From the NCBI GenBank assembly GCA_002708995.1, contig PAPT01000018.1, positions 56,962-120,961 on the forward strand: a DNA stretch of 64,000 bases, written 5' to 3'. Origin of the DNA: Geminicoccus sp. GTDB taxonomy: Bacteria > Pseudomonadota > Alphaproteobacteria > UBA7985. The translations under genes were made by a program, and so were the position numbers. The notes beneath the pieces are model-generated. The model was not told the DNA's origin. It worked only from the letters and a program-made list of their open reading frames with translations, and made no database searches. Below are positions 52,633 through 61,172 of this stretch, piece by piece. Position 1 is the stretch's first letter. Each line of letters starts with the position of its first letter.

Positions 52633-53814
52633 ATGGTAGAAAGCGTCGTCATCACCAGCGCAGCCCGCACCGCCATCGGCGCCTTTGGCGGCACGCTCAA
52701 AGACGTGTCAGCGATCGATCTGGGCACCATCGCCGCGCGCGCCGCCATCGAGCGGTCCGGGCTGGATGGGGAAGCCATCGGCCATAGCGTCATCGGCAAC
52801 GTTATCCACGGCGAAGCGCGGGATATGTACATCAGCCGGGTGATCTCAGTGAACGCCGGGGTCTCCCGCTTTGCCCCCGCACTAACGGTCAACCGCCTCT
52901 GTGGCTCCGGCCTGCAGGCGATTGTCTCCGCAGCCCAGACCCTGATGCTCGGGGATTGCGATGCCGTGCTCGCGGGCGGTGCCGAGAGCATGTCCAACGG
53001 CGGCTACCTGATGCCGCGCCTGCGCTTTGGCGCGCGCATGGGTGAGACGGCCGTGGTCGATATGATGCAGGGCGCGCTCTACGACCCCTTCGGTCACGGG
53101 CTGATGGGCATCACCGCAGAGAACATCGCTGACCGCTATGGCATCGACCGCGAAACCCAGGACGCCTTCGCGCTGGAAAGCCAGCGCCGGGCCGCCGTCG
53201 CAATCAAGGCAGGTTATTTCGAGGATCAGATCGTGCCGGTGCCGGTCACCCAGCGCCGCGAAACCCTCGACTTTCTGGTCGACGAGCACCCGCGCGCGGT
53301 CACGGCTGAGAAGCTCGCGGGCATGCGGCCTGTGTTCAAGCAGGATGGCAGCGTCACGGCGGGCAACGCCTCTGGCATCAACGACGGCGCGGCCGCCCTG
53401 ACCATGGTTGCCGAAAGCGCTGTCGGGCGCCTGGGCGTGACCCCACTGGCGCGGATCATGGCCTACGGCCACGCCGCTGTAGAACCCGACGAGATGGGTG
53501 TCGGTCCCGTGCCTGCGGTCCGCATCGCGCTCGAGCGCGCCGGGATCAAGGCCTCGGACCTGAGTGTGATCGAAAGCAACGAGGCCTTTGCCGCCCAGGC
53601 GTGCTATGTCTCGCGCGAGCTCGATCTGGACCCAGCGAAGGTCAACCCCAACGGTGGTGCCATCGCGCTCGGGCACCCGGTCGGTGCAACCGGCGCCATT
53701 CTGGCGACCAAGGCAGTCTACGAGCTGCAGCGGGTGCAGGGGCGCTACGGCCTGATGACCATGTGCATCGGCGGCGGTCAGGGTATTGCCGTGGTGATTG
53801 AAAGTATGCTCTAG
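52633..53814 (+). CDS. Acetyl-CoA acetyltransferase (thiolase)
   Basis: This thiolase makes or cleaves acetoacetyl-CoA. The 393 residues show Cys90 in [12 protein letters not shown], His348 in [13 protein letters not shown] and Cys378 in MCIGGGQG, the complete catalytic set. The length and the [14 protein letters not shown] segment fit the biosynthetic/AtoB-like branch. It could serve polyhydroxybutyrate synthesis or acetoacetate metabolism, but no phaB or CoA transferase lies next to it. Downstream after 55 bp is the methyltransferase, possibly cotranscribed. Confidence 0.93.
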   Translation: MVESVVITSAARTAIGAFGGTLKDVSAIDLGTIAARAAIERSGLDGEAIGHSVIGNVIHGEARDMYISRVISVNAGVSRFAPALTVNRLCGSGLQAIVSAAQTLMLGDCDAVLAGGAESMSNGGYLMPRLRFGARMGETAVVDMMQGALYDPFGHGLMGITAENIADRYGIDRETQDAFALESQRRAAVAIKAGYFEDQIVPVPVTQRRETLDFLVDEHPRAVTAEKLAGMRPVFKQDGSVTAGNASGINDGAAALTMVAESAVGRLGVTPLARIMAYGHAAVEPDEMGVGPVPAVRIALERAGIKASDLSVIESNEAFAAQACYVSRELDLDPAKVNPNGGAIALGHPVGATGAILATKAVYELQRVQGRYGLMTMCIGGGQGIAVVIESML

Positions 53815-53869
53815 GGGGCGGACGGTGCCTCCCGGCCATCCCTTTGGTTTGTGATCGAAAGTTCTTGTT

Positions 53870-55456
53870 TTGACGGAAAATACGCCAGCCCGGCCCGAAC
53901 TTCAGGCCTCGCCGCTGACCCACAACGACTACGACTTCCATGCACGGCCGACGGCGTCGCTTCGCAATCTTGCGCTGGTTGCCCTGCTCGGGGGGTTCAT
54001 CCCCGACGAGCGCCTGCTCTATCCCAGCAGTGATGATAATCTCAGCGTCGTCGATATTGGCGCGGGGCCGGGTTTTGCCGCCAATGCCTTTGCGTTCATG
54101 TATCCCGGGGCGCACTTCAACAGCGTGGATCATAACCCCGAACTGGCCGCATCAGCGGAAACGCTGAAGTCAACCATGGGGAATGAGAACATCAACGTTC
54201 ACCACTGCAGCCTGAATGACTTCAATCAGGCACAGGCTGGCAAGCAGTGGGACGTGGTGCTTAGTATGGACACATACGGCCAGATGGTCCCCGAGGACCG
54301 CCCCGGCGTGTTCGACACCTTTGAGCAGGTCAAGGACGGCGGGCTGGTGCTGTTCACCTACAACTGTTCGGTGTTTAACACCCAGCACGACCCCTTCCGT
54401 GAATTCCTCAAGCTGTTCATCGACACCATGGGGCAGGAGCCGATCGAGCAGACCAAGAGCGCCATGCACCTGATGGAAGAGCTGGTGGGTGAGCAGGCCG
54501 GTTACTTCTCTCAAAATCTGATTTCCGACCGTTTCCGCCGGTCCGCCCGCGCTGGCGCGCGCAAGGTCTATCAGGAGTTCATGAACATCGAGTGGGAACA
54601 TTACTTCGCCCATGAAATCATGCCGATGTTCCTGCGACGCGGCTTCAAGCTCTGCGGGGATGCCGCCCATCTGAACAACGCCAAGGCCCAGGCCTTGCCC
54701 GTCTCCATGGTTGAGCGTTTGAACCGCTACCCCAACCGCATCATCAGCGAAACCCTCTACGATTTTTCGGTCAACCGCAGCCACCGATCCGACCTCTATA
54801 TCAAGAACGCTGAAAAGGTATCGCACGCCGAAATCATCGACTTCTGGGCCGATGCGCGTCTGATGCTGCGGGTCAGGCATGACCAGCTGGAGATGAACCG
54901 GACCTTTCGGCTCAACGAAGACCTGCGGCTTAATCCGGCCAAGTTCGGGCCGGTGTTCAGCGCTCTAGCCTCAGGCCCGGAGAAATTTGGTCAGCTGCGG
55001 CGGTTCTTCCCCGATGGCCCTGAGGGCGATACCGAGATGATGGATATCATCCGTATCGGGCACGCGCTGGGATATCTCAACCTGTACTACGGCGAGGATC
55101 TGTTCGAGGACCATGATCAGTCGGTGCTCGACTTCGACGCCGGACTGACCGCGTGGATCCGGGAGACCAAAGCCCCGGCCTATCACCTGTTCCTGCCCAA
55201 TCTGGGCGAATTCCGAGCGGTGCCACCGGCCCTCTATGCTCTCGCGGTCAGCGCCCGCGGCGGCGGCAACGACGGCCTTGTCGATCGTGCGGCAGATGTG
55301 CTGCGCGACAGCATGAAGGTGCAGGCGCAGGCCGGTGTGATCGGCGCCGATAACGCCATCGAAAACGCCGAAGAGATCATCGAAGGCTTCGTGGAGCGCT
55401 TTAACCGCGGGCTGCGTCCGGTCCTCGACCGCGGCGGCTATTTCCGGGCCTGGTAA
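53870..55456 (+). CDS. Class I SAM methyltransferase with methyltransferase-regulatory domain
   Basis: This 528-residue protein starts at TTG. The N-terminal half (about 20-200) is a class I methyltransferase with motif I VVDIGAGPGFAANAFAF and an acidic VDHNPE end of strand 2. The middle (about 210-320, EELVGEQAGYFSQNLISDRF to YFAHEIMPMFLRRGF) matches the predicted methyltransferase regulatory domain that accompanies it in related proteins. The remaining 200 residues are not recognised. The acceptor substrate is unknown. Some relatives act on surface polysaccharide or protein. Confidence 0.78.
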   Translation: MTENTPARPELQASPLTHNDYDFHARPTASLRNLALVALLGGFIPDERLLYPSSDDNLSVVDIGAGPGFAANAFAFMYPGAHFNSVDHNPELAASAETLKSTMGNENINVHHCSLNDFNQAQAGKQWDVVLSMDTYGQMVPEDRPGVFDTFEQVKDGGLVLFTYNCSVFNTQHDPFREFLKLFIDTMGQEPIEQTKSAMHLMEELVGEQAGYFSQNLISDRFRRSARAGARKVYQEFMNIEWEHYFAHEIMPMFLRRGFKLCGDAAHLNNAKAQALPVSMVERLNRYPNRIISETLYDFSVNRSHRSDLYIKNAEKVSHAEIIDFWADARLMLRVRHDQLEMNRTFRLNEDLRLNPAKFGPVFSALASGPEKFGQLRRFFPDGPEGDTEMMDIIRIGHALGYLNLYYGEDLFEDHDQSVLDFDAGLTAWIRETKAPAYHLFLPNLGEFRAVPPALYALAVSARGGGNDGLVDRAADVLRDSMKVQAQAGVIGADNAIENAEEIIEGFVERFNRGLRPVLDRGGYFRAW

Positions 55457-55474
55457 GCGCTGCCTGCCCCCGAT

Positions 55475-55493
55475 CCCCCGACGTACGCGGGGG
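55475..55493. terminator. GC-rich hairpin between convergent genes
   Basis: CCCCCG and CGGGGG pair around ACGTACG between the methyltransferase stop and the stop of the leftward acyl-CoA dehydrogenase. No T-run follows on either strand, so it may only slow or stabilise transcript ends. Confidence 0.4.
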
Positions 55494-55519
55494 CCGGGCC
55501 AACAGCGCCTGACCGGGGA

Positions 55520-57340
55520 TCAGAAGTTGGTGGCCTTCGCGACGGCGAAGCTGTCTTCGGGCTGGCGCAGGCGTCTGCACAGCTCGGCCACGCGTGAGAG
55601 TTCGTGGCGGTAGAAATACCTGGCTGACAGGACCTTACCCTCAACATAGTCAGCACTGAGCGCGTCGTTTGATTTGGCCGCCGCCACCATCTTCGCGTGC
55701 GTCCACGCCATAACCAGCACGCCGAAGGCATCGAGGTAGAGTGTCGCCTGCGACAGCCCCTCTCGTGGCCCGCTCTGCTGGAACACGGCGCCCAGCGCGG
55801 TGGTTGCCCCGGCCAGTTCCTGCATCGCGGCCTGCAGTTGTCCGGCGAGATCGGCGGAGAAACCACCGGCGACGGCTGCCTCCATATCTGCCTGAACCAG
55901 CGCTGAGAAGGCCGCCAGTCCCTTGCCACCATCGCGCATGACCTTGCGACCCAGCAGGTCGAGGCCCTGAATGCCGTTGGTGCCCTCGTGGATCGGATTG
56001 AGGCGGTTGTCGCGGTAGATCTGTTCGACCTGAAAATCGCGGGTGTAGCCGTAGCCGCCGTGGATCTGGATGGCCTCGTGATTGGCACGCAGGGTCGCGT
56101 CGCTGATCCAGCCTTTGACCACAGGGGTGAGCAGGTCGAGGATCTGGTGTGCCTGCGCCCTGCGCTCGGGGTCGGCGTCGTATTTCTCCACGTCCACCAG
56201 ATGGGCGGCGTAGAAGCACAAAGCCAGCGCGGGTTCGCAAAGCGCCTTCTGCACCATCAGCATGCGCCGCACGTCGGCATGCTCGATGATCATCACTGGC
56301 TTGGAGGTCGGATCGCGCTCGTCAGCGTGGCGGCCCTGCTGGCGCTCCCCGGCATAGCGCAGGCTTTCCGCGTAGCCCGCCAACCCCAAACAGGCCGAGC
56401 TGAGGCCGACACCAATCCGCGCCTCGTTCATCATGTGGAACATGTAGGCCAGCCCCTGTCCCGCTTCCCCGATCAGCTCACCTTCGCAGCTGTCATCCTC
56501 ACCGAATGCGAGGATGGTGTTGGTGGTGCCGCGGTAGCCCATTTTGTGGTTCAGGCTGACCAGCCGCACATCGTTGGGGGGGCCGACCTGTCCGGCGGCA
56601 TCGGTGCGCCGCTTGGGCACGATGAAGATCGAGATGCCCTTGGTGCCTACCGGTGCGCCTGCGATGCGGGCGAGCACGAGGTGGACGATGTTGTCGCTGA
56701 GTTCGTGATCGCCGGCAGAGATCCACATCTTCTGACCGCGCAGCTTGTAGCGTCCAGGCTGATCCGGGATCGGGGTCGCCGTGGTGCGGATATCGGCCAG
56801 ACCCGATCCTGCGTGCGGTTCGGAGAGGCACATGGTGCCAAAGAACCGACCTTCGAGCATGAACGGCAGCCAGTGCGCCTGCTGCTCGGGGGATGCATGA
56901 GCTTTGATCAGGTTGGCTGCACCAACCGTCAGGAAGGGGTAGCCTGCAGTAGCGATGTTGGCGGACTGGAAAAACGCTGAAGCCCCCTGCGCCACAGCCC
57001 AGGGCAGGGCCAGCCCACCGTCTTCCTCGTCATGGTGGGCAGCGAAAAAGCCGGCTTCGCGGTAAGCATCCATGGCCTCCGCGACCTCCGGGATCAGCTC
57101 GACCATGCCATTGATCACCCGGGGTTCATTCAGGTCGCCCTTGCGGTTGTGCGGGGCAAAATAGTCGTCAGCGATCTTGCGTGCGGTTTCCAGCACCGCT
57201 TCGTAGGTCTCCCGGTTGTGCGCTTCAAAGCGCGATAAGGTGGAGAGGTCTTCCACGCCCACCACGTCAAACAGGGCGAAGGCGACTTCGCGTGCCATGA
57301 GGTCGGAGATCTGCACGGTTGAGGGTCCTTGTTCTGTCAT
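55520..57340 (-). CDS. Large acyl-CoA dehydrogenase with C-terminal extension
   Basis: This 606-residue acyl-CoA dehydrogenase belongs to the long bacterial type, which has extra N- and C-terminal domains. Motifs include MCLSEPHAGSGLADIRTTA, KMWISAGDHELSDNIVHLVLARI, the IQIHGGYGYTRDFQVEQIYRDN region and IHEGTNGIQGLDLLGRKV. The catalytic Glu is expected in the VSLNHKMGYRGT-to-GEAGQGLAYM part, as in other members. The likely substrates are medium or long acyl-CoA. The track start at 57397 is replaced by the Met at 57340 (MTEQGPSTV). It stands as a single leftward gene. Confidence 0.88.
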   Translation of the reverse strand: MTEQGPSTVQISDLMAREVAFALFDVVGVEDLSTLSRFEAHNRETYEAVLETARKIADDYFAPHNRKGDLNEPRVINGMVELIPEVAEAMDAYREAGFFAAHHDEEDGGLALPWAVAQGASAFFQSANIATAGYPFLTVGAANLIKAHASPEQQAHWLPFMLEGRFFGTMCLSEPHAGSGLADIRTTATPIPDQPGRYKLRGQKMWISAGDHELSDNIVHLVLARIAGAPVGTKGISIFIVPKRRTDAAGQVGPPNDVRLVSLNHKMGYRGTTNTILAFGEDDSCEGELIGEAGQGLAYMFHMMNEARIGVGLSSACLGLAGYAESLRYAGERQQGRHADERDPTSKPVMIIEHADVRRMLMVQKALCEPALALCFYAAHLVDVEKYDADPERRAQAHQILDLLTPVVKGWISDATLRANHEAIQIHGGYGYTRDFQVEQIYRDNRLNPIHEGTNGIQGLDLLGRKVMRDGGKGLAAFSALVQADMEAAVAGGFSADLAGQLQAAMQELAGATTALGAVFQQSGPREGLSQATLYLDAFGVLVMAWTHAKMVAAAKSNDALSADYVEGKVLSARYFYRHELSRVAELCRRLRQPEDSFAVAKATNF

Positions 57341-57611
57341 GTCGTGGCGCAAGCGGCGCACGGGGGCGGACTTTACCGGCGCAAGGGCAGGGTGCAACGG
57401 TAAACCGGTGGACCGTAATCTTTGCCGCAGACCCGATTATGGTGAGCACCTTCAGCACAGAATAAGCGCATGACGCGAATTTACATAATATATTTCATTA
57501 TTATGTCGGAGATTTGGATTCTCTCCGATATTGGCCCGGATCGATCTGTGCCGGATTGGCAAAACGCGGGGCGGCAGAATTTCATACGTTATCTAATTGA
57601 GGAAATTTTGT

Positions 57612-58179
57612 ATGGCGAAGAACGCACTCCGTCTTGGTTTTGCAGCCTTTGGAATTGTGCTGTTGGCTGGTATCGCCGCCGCTCCTCCAAGCCCTTCCGC
57701 GTCCAAGCCGATTGTCTATGCCACGAGCCCGGTGGTTGTCGCGGCGTTCGTAGTCAGCGGCCATGCCCACGCCCATGCCCATAACCATAACCATAACCAC
57801 GGCTTCGGGCGGGTACATGTCCACGCCCATGGCTTGGTCCACCATTGTCGCAGCGCGCTTTACCGCAGGCCCCTACGACTGCGTCTGCGCGCGCAGCGCT
57901 TCGGGCGCCAAGGTGCCGGTCTACCTGACCGCCAGCCGCTGGCACGGTCCGGCGAAGGCCTATGTTGGTGGCGGCAAGCGCTTGGTCGACGTCACCGGCT
58001 ACCACCAGGGTCACTGGCGGGTTGGCTACTACCCCAAGGGTGAAGACAGCATTCAGTACGGCTGGGTCCGCGAGAGCGACCTAGTTCGCAAGGAATATGG
58101 TAGCGGCGCTCAGGCTGTCACCGATCCGGCGCACGTGCACGAGCCAGAGACCATCGAAGCCCCGCTCTACGTGAAGTAG
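57612..58179 (+). pseudogene. His-rich secreted SH3-like protein with an apparent frameshift
   Basis: The ATG at 57612 opens a frame with a signal peptide (LRLGFAAFGIVLLAGIAAAP) and a His-rich stretch (HAHAHAHNHNHNHG). That frame then degenerates into an Arg-rich shadow. A bacterial SH3-like segment (VPVYLTASRWHGPAKAYVGG, then GYHQGHWRVGYYPKGEDS and YGWVRESDLVR) continues in the next frame up to 58179. A one-frame shift near or after the CCATAA-type hexamer repeats (about 57770-57840) would join them into one exported protein of about 185 residues. Sequencing error, pseudogene or programmed shift cannot be separated here. Confidence 0.65.
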
Positions 58180-58331
58180 GCTGGCGGGTCAGTCTCTGTC
58201 CTTCCTGTGATCACGGGGATCTAGTTCCAGTGCGTTTGCGCTGTGGCGAGGCCCCTGTGTTTTTCCGCGATTGATGGCCCGCTTCCTTACGGCCCTGCGG
58301 CCAGCGTGGACGCGGGCTTTCGATTGGAAGT

Positions 58332-58413
58332 TTTCCCCCGCACCAAAGTGTTGAAAACTCCGGTTCTGCGTGGTGTAACCGGTAGGTTTGCTGGTGCTGT
58401 TCCCCGGGGGAAA
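58332..58413 (+). promoter_or_regulatory. Structured metK leader able to mask the ribosome binding site; candidate riboswitch
   Basis: TTTCCCCC (58332-58339) is exactly complementary to GGGGGAAA (58406-58413), which overlaps the metK ribosome-site region 8 nt before the ATG. Directly inside, GCACCA (58340) pairs with TGGTGC (58392), and an inner stem CCGGTT/AACCGG (58360/58377) carries the loop CTGCGTGGTGT. CACCA can instead pair with TGGTG in that loop as a pseudoknot, and TTCCCC at 58400 can also pair with the ribosome site. No known SAM riboswitch class was recognised. SAM control is inferred from the gene. Confidence 0.55.
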
Positions 58414-58421
58414 GTTTGTCT

Positions 58422-59582
58422 ATGTCGTCCTACGTTTTTACTTCGGAGTCCGTGTCCGAGGGTCATCCTGACAAGGTCTGCGATCAGATTTCCGACGCCG
58501 TAGTCGACCTGTTCCTCTCCCGCAATCCCGAGGCCCGGGTCGGGGTGGAGACCCTGACCACCACCAATCGGGTTGTGCTGGCCGGGGAAGTGCGCGGCGA
58601 TGTCAGCGGCAATGAGATGATCGCCGCCGCCCGCGATGTGATCCGCCGGATCGGTTACGAGCAGGACGGCTTCCACTGGCAGAACGCCGCCATCGATTGC
58701 TACGTCCACGGCCAGTCTGCGGACATCGCGCAGGGTGTGGACGAGGGCGAAGGCCTGTTCACCGAAGAAGGTGCGGGCGACCAGGGCATCATGTTCGGCT
58801 ACGCCTGTACTGAGACCCCGGCCCTGATGCCGGCGCCGATCCAGTACGCTCATGAAATTCTGCAGCGGCTCTCAGCGCTGCGTAAGGGCGGTGAAGACCG
58901 CCTCGGCCCCGACGCCAAGTCACAGGTGACGCTGGTCTATGAAAACGGCGTTCCGGTGGCGACGACCAACGTGGTGGTCTCGACCCAGCACAGCGCATCG
59001 GCGACGCAGGACCAGATCCGGGATATCGTCCGAGGCGTGGTTTGCGAGGTGCTGCCCGAGGGCTGGATGCCGGGCGAAGACAGCTTTTACTGCAACCCGA
59101 CCGGACAGTTCATCATCGGCGGCCCCGATGGCGATGCCGGCCTGACCGGGCGCAAGATCATCGTCGACACCTACGGCGGCGCAGCGCCACACGGCGGCGG
59201 TGCTTTCTCTGGCAAGGACCCGACCAAGGTCGACCGCTCGGCGGCCTACGCCGCGCGCTACCTGGCCAAGAACGTGGTCGCAGCCGGGCTGGCGGAACGC
59301 TGCACGATCCAGCTGTCCTACGCCATCGGCGTGGCCCAGCCGCTGTCGATCTTCGTCAACACCGACGGGACAGGCACGGTCGATGATGCCCGCATCGGCG
59401 AGGTGGTCGGCCGGGTCATGGACCTGCGCCCCAAGGGCATCCGCACCCGCCTCGGCCTGAACCGGCCGATCTACGAGCGCACGGCAGCCTACGGGCACTT
59501 TGGCCGGACCCCGGATGACGCCGGCGGCTTCTCGTGGGAGCGCACCGACCTGATCGACGCCATCAAGGCTGAGCTATCCTGA
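58422..59582 (+). CDS. metK: S-adenosylmethionine synthetase
   Basis: This enzyme makes SAM from methionine and ATP. The 386 residues show the family landmarks [20 protein letters not shown] at the start, [13 protein letters not shown] near 116-128 and [19 protein letters not shown] near 260. The track starts at a TTG at 58416. The ATG at 58422 gives the normal N-terminus. The preceding 240 bp hold no gene but a strong RNA structure. The stop overlaps the ATG of an adenosine kinase, so SAM synthesis and adenosine recycling are coexpressed. Confidence 0.95.
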   Translation: MSSYVFTSESVSEGHPDKVCDQISDAVVDLFLSRNPEARVGVETLTTTNRVVLAGEVRGDVSGNEMIAAARDVIRRIGYEQDGFHWQNAAIDCYVHGQSADIAQGVDEGEGLFTEEGAGDQGIMFGYACTETPALMPAPIQYAHEILQRLSALRKGGEDRLGPDAKSQVTLVYENGVPVATTNVVVSTQHSASATQDQIRDIVRGVVCEVLPEGWMPGEDSFYCNPTGQFIIGGPDGDAGLTGRKIIVDTYGGAAPHGGGAFSGKDPTKVDRSAAYAARYLAKNVVAAGLAERCTIQLSYAIGVAQPLSIFVNTDGTGTVDDARIGEVVGRVMDLRPKGIRTRLGLNRPIYERTAAYGHFGRTPDDAGGFSWERTDLIDAIKAELS

Positions 59583-60598
59583 TGCAGGACCGCGGAAAGC
59601 CGGAAACGGCGCGCTATGACGTGACGTCGATGGGTAACGCCATCGTCGACGTTCTTTGGCAGGCACCGGAAAGCGCGATCGCCGACTACAGCCTTAACCG
59701 GGGCAGCATGACCCTGATCGACGAGGACAGGGCTGAGTTCCTGACCAGCGTCATGGGTGAGGATTGCTTGATGGAATCCGGCGGCTCGGCAGGCAACACC
59801 GCCGTTGGCATCGCGGCGCTGGGCGGGCGGTCGGCGTACGTCGGCAAGGTCAAGGACGACGAACTCGGCCGCGCGTTCCGGTCTAGCCTGACCGGGACCG
59901 GCACGCTCTATGACACGCCGTTCAGCACCGACGGCCCGGCGACGGCACGGTGCCTGATCTTTGTCACTCCCGATGGTCAGCGGACCATGAACACCTTTCT
60001 CGGTGCCAGCACCCGTTTGGCGCCGCAGGACATCGATGCGGCGGTGATCGGCGCTTCGGCCGTGACGTACATGGAGGGGTATCTCTGGGACCAGCCCGAG
60101 GCCAAGGATGCCTTGCGCCTCGCCGTTGAGGTTGCCCATGTTCAGGGGCGCCTGACGTCGCTCTCGCTCTCCGATCCCTTCTGCGTCGACCGCTGGCGCG
60201 ACGAGTTCGTGGAGATGATCGACGCTGGCATGATCGATATCGTCTTCGCCAATCAGGATGAGCTCAAGAGCCTCTACCAGACCGATGACCTCTCGCAGGC
60301 TCGGGACCGAGGGCTGGCGGCCAACGTGAAGCTGATTGCGCTGACCAAGGGTTATGAGGGCTCAGAGCTGCTGGTGCCGGGGCAGGGCGCGGTCGACATT
60401 CCCGTCGTGGAAGTTGTCAAGCGGATCGATACCACCGGCGCAGGGGATCTGTACGCCGCTGGTTTCCTCCATGGCTTCACGCAGGGGCAGTCGCTGGAAA
60501 CCTGCGGCCTGTGGGGTGCGCGGGCAGCCGCAGCGGTGATCCAGCGTGTGGGTGCTCGGCTGACGGCGACTGAGTTGGCAGCGGTTACAGCCGCATAA
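59582..60598 (+). CDS. Adenosine kinase (PfkB/ribokinase family)
   Basis: This sugar-kinase-fold enzyme is probably an adenosine kinase. The 338 residues include the nucleoside-site MGNAIVDVLWQ, the GGSAGNTAVGIAALGG motif (PfkB signature 1, about 62-77) and the catalytic base in RIDTTGAGDLYAAGFL (signature 2). Placement immediately behind metK supports removal of adenosine released from S-adenosylhomocysteine. Other PfkB substrates cannot be excluded by motif alone. Confidence 0.87.
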   Translation: MQDRGKPETARYDVTSMGNAIVDVLWQAPESAIADYSLNRGSMTLIDEDRAEFLTSVMGEDCLMESGGSAGNTAVGIAALGGRSAYVGKVKDDELGRAFRSSLTGTGTLYDTPFSTDGPATARCLIFVTPDGQRTMNTFLGASTRLAPQDIDAAVIGASAVTYMEGYLWDQPEAKDALRLAVEVAHVQGRLTSLSLSDPFCVDRWRDEFVEMIDAGMIDIVFANQDELKSLYQTDDLSQARDRGLAANVKLIALTKGYEGSELLVPGQGAVDIPVVEVVKRIDTTGAGDLYAAGFLHGFTQGQSLETCGLWGARAAAAVIQRVGARLTATELAAVTAA

Positions 60599-60606
60599 GA
60601 TTGTCT

Positions 60607-60623
60607 AAAAATTCTCGATTTTT
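60607..60623. terminator. Weak AT stem between convergent genes
   Basis: AAAAAT and ATTTTT pair over TCTCG, with T-rich DNA following on the plus strand (CTACTTTTTGG). It lies between the adenosine kinase stop and the leftward hemoglobin stop and could act on the rightward transcript. The stem contains no G-C pair. Confidence 0.35.
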
Positions 60624-60643
60624 CTACTTTTTGGCCGCGTGTG

Positions 60644-60943
60644 CTATAACAGGGCGCTCGCATAAGGCTGCGGCCATGGGTCGGAAACAGCCAGCTCATC
60701 AAAGTGCGCCTGCTGCACCCGCAGATGGCGGTGCGCCCGCCGCAAGGCTTCCACGTCGAGGTCGTAGGGCCCGCCCATGACGGCGCCGACCGTCTGGATC
60801 TGATGCTCGATCAGGCCCTCCATATTCACGCCGTCAAAGTAAGGGGAGAGGGCCGCCGAAACCAGCACGGAATCGTAGAAGTCACGAACGGTTCGGGCAA
60901 CAAAGCTATAGCCACCATATCGGTCCCAGATAGTCTCTGGCAT
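60644..60943 (-). CDS. Truncated hemoglobin, group I-like, shortened C-terminus
   Basis: This 99-residue heme protein has TrHb features: TIWDRYGGYSFVARTVRDFYD at the start, SPYFDGVNMEGLIEHQ, the GAVMGGPYDLD segment and the proximal-histidine helix RRAHRHLRVQQAHFDEL. The usual last helix (about 20 residues after HFD) is replaced by a short unrelated tail (AVSDPWPQPYASALL). Such proteins bind oxygen or nitric oxide. The shortened end could be natural or due to a sequence change near 60690. It is convergent with the adenosine kinase gene. Confidence 0.75.
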   Translation of the reverse strand: MPETIWDRYGGYSFVARTVRDFYDSVLVSAALSPYFDGVNMEGLIEHQIQTVGAVMGGPYDLDVEALRRAHRHLRVQQAHFDELAVSDPWPQPYASALL

Positions 60944-61172
60944 GGGTTCTCATCCTGTCCGCCTCGGTTACACTGCCGACGCTTGCACAATTGACGCCAG
61001 TCCGGTTTAGGCCCGAAGGGCTTGGGTCGGCTGTATAAAGTGATATGTTACATAGATTTACGATCTTTAGGTGTAGTCGCTTGAGGGGCATCGATCTGGG
61101 GAGTTGCCCTTGAAAACCCAATTTGACAAAAACCCGTCATTTAGACGGTCAAATTGATAGAAGGTAGATACT

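Noticed and set aside
58332-58413. Known SAM-I, SAM-II or SAM/SAH riboswitch
   Set aside because: The conserved core sequences of these classes were not found by eye. The region is reported only as an unclassified structured leader.
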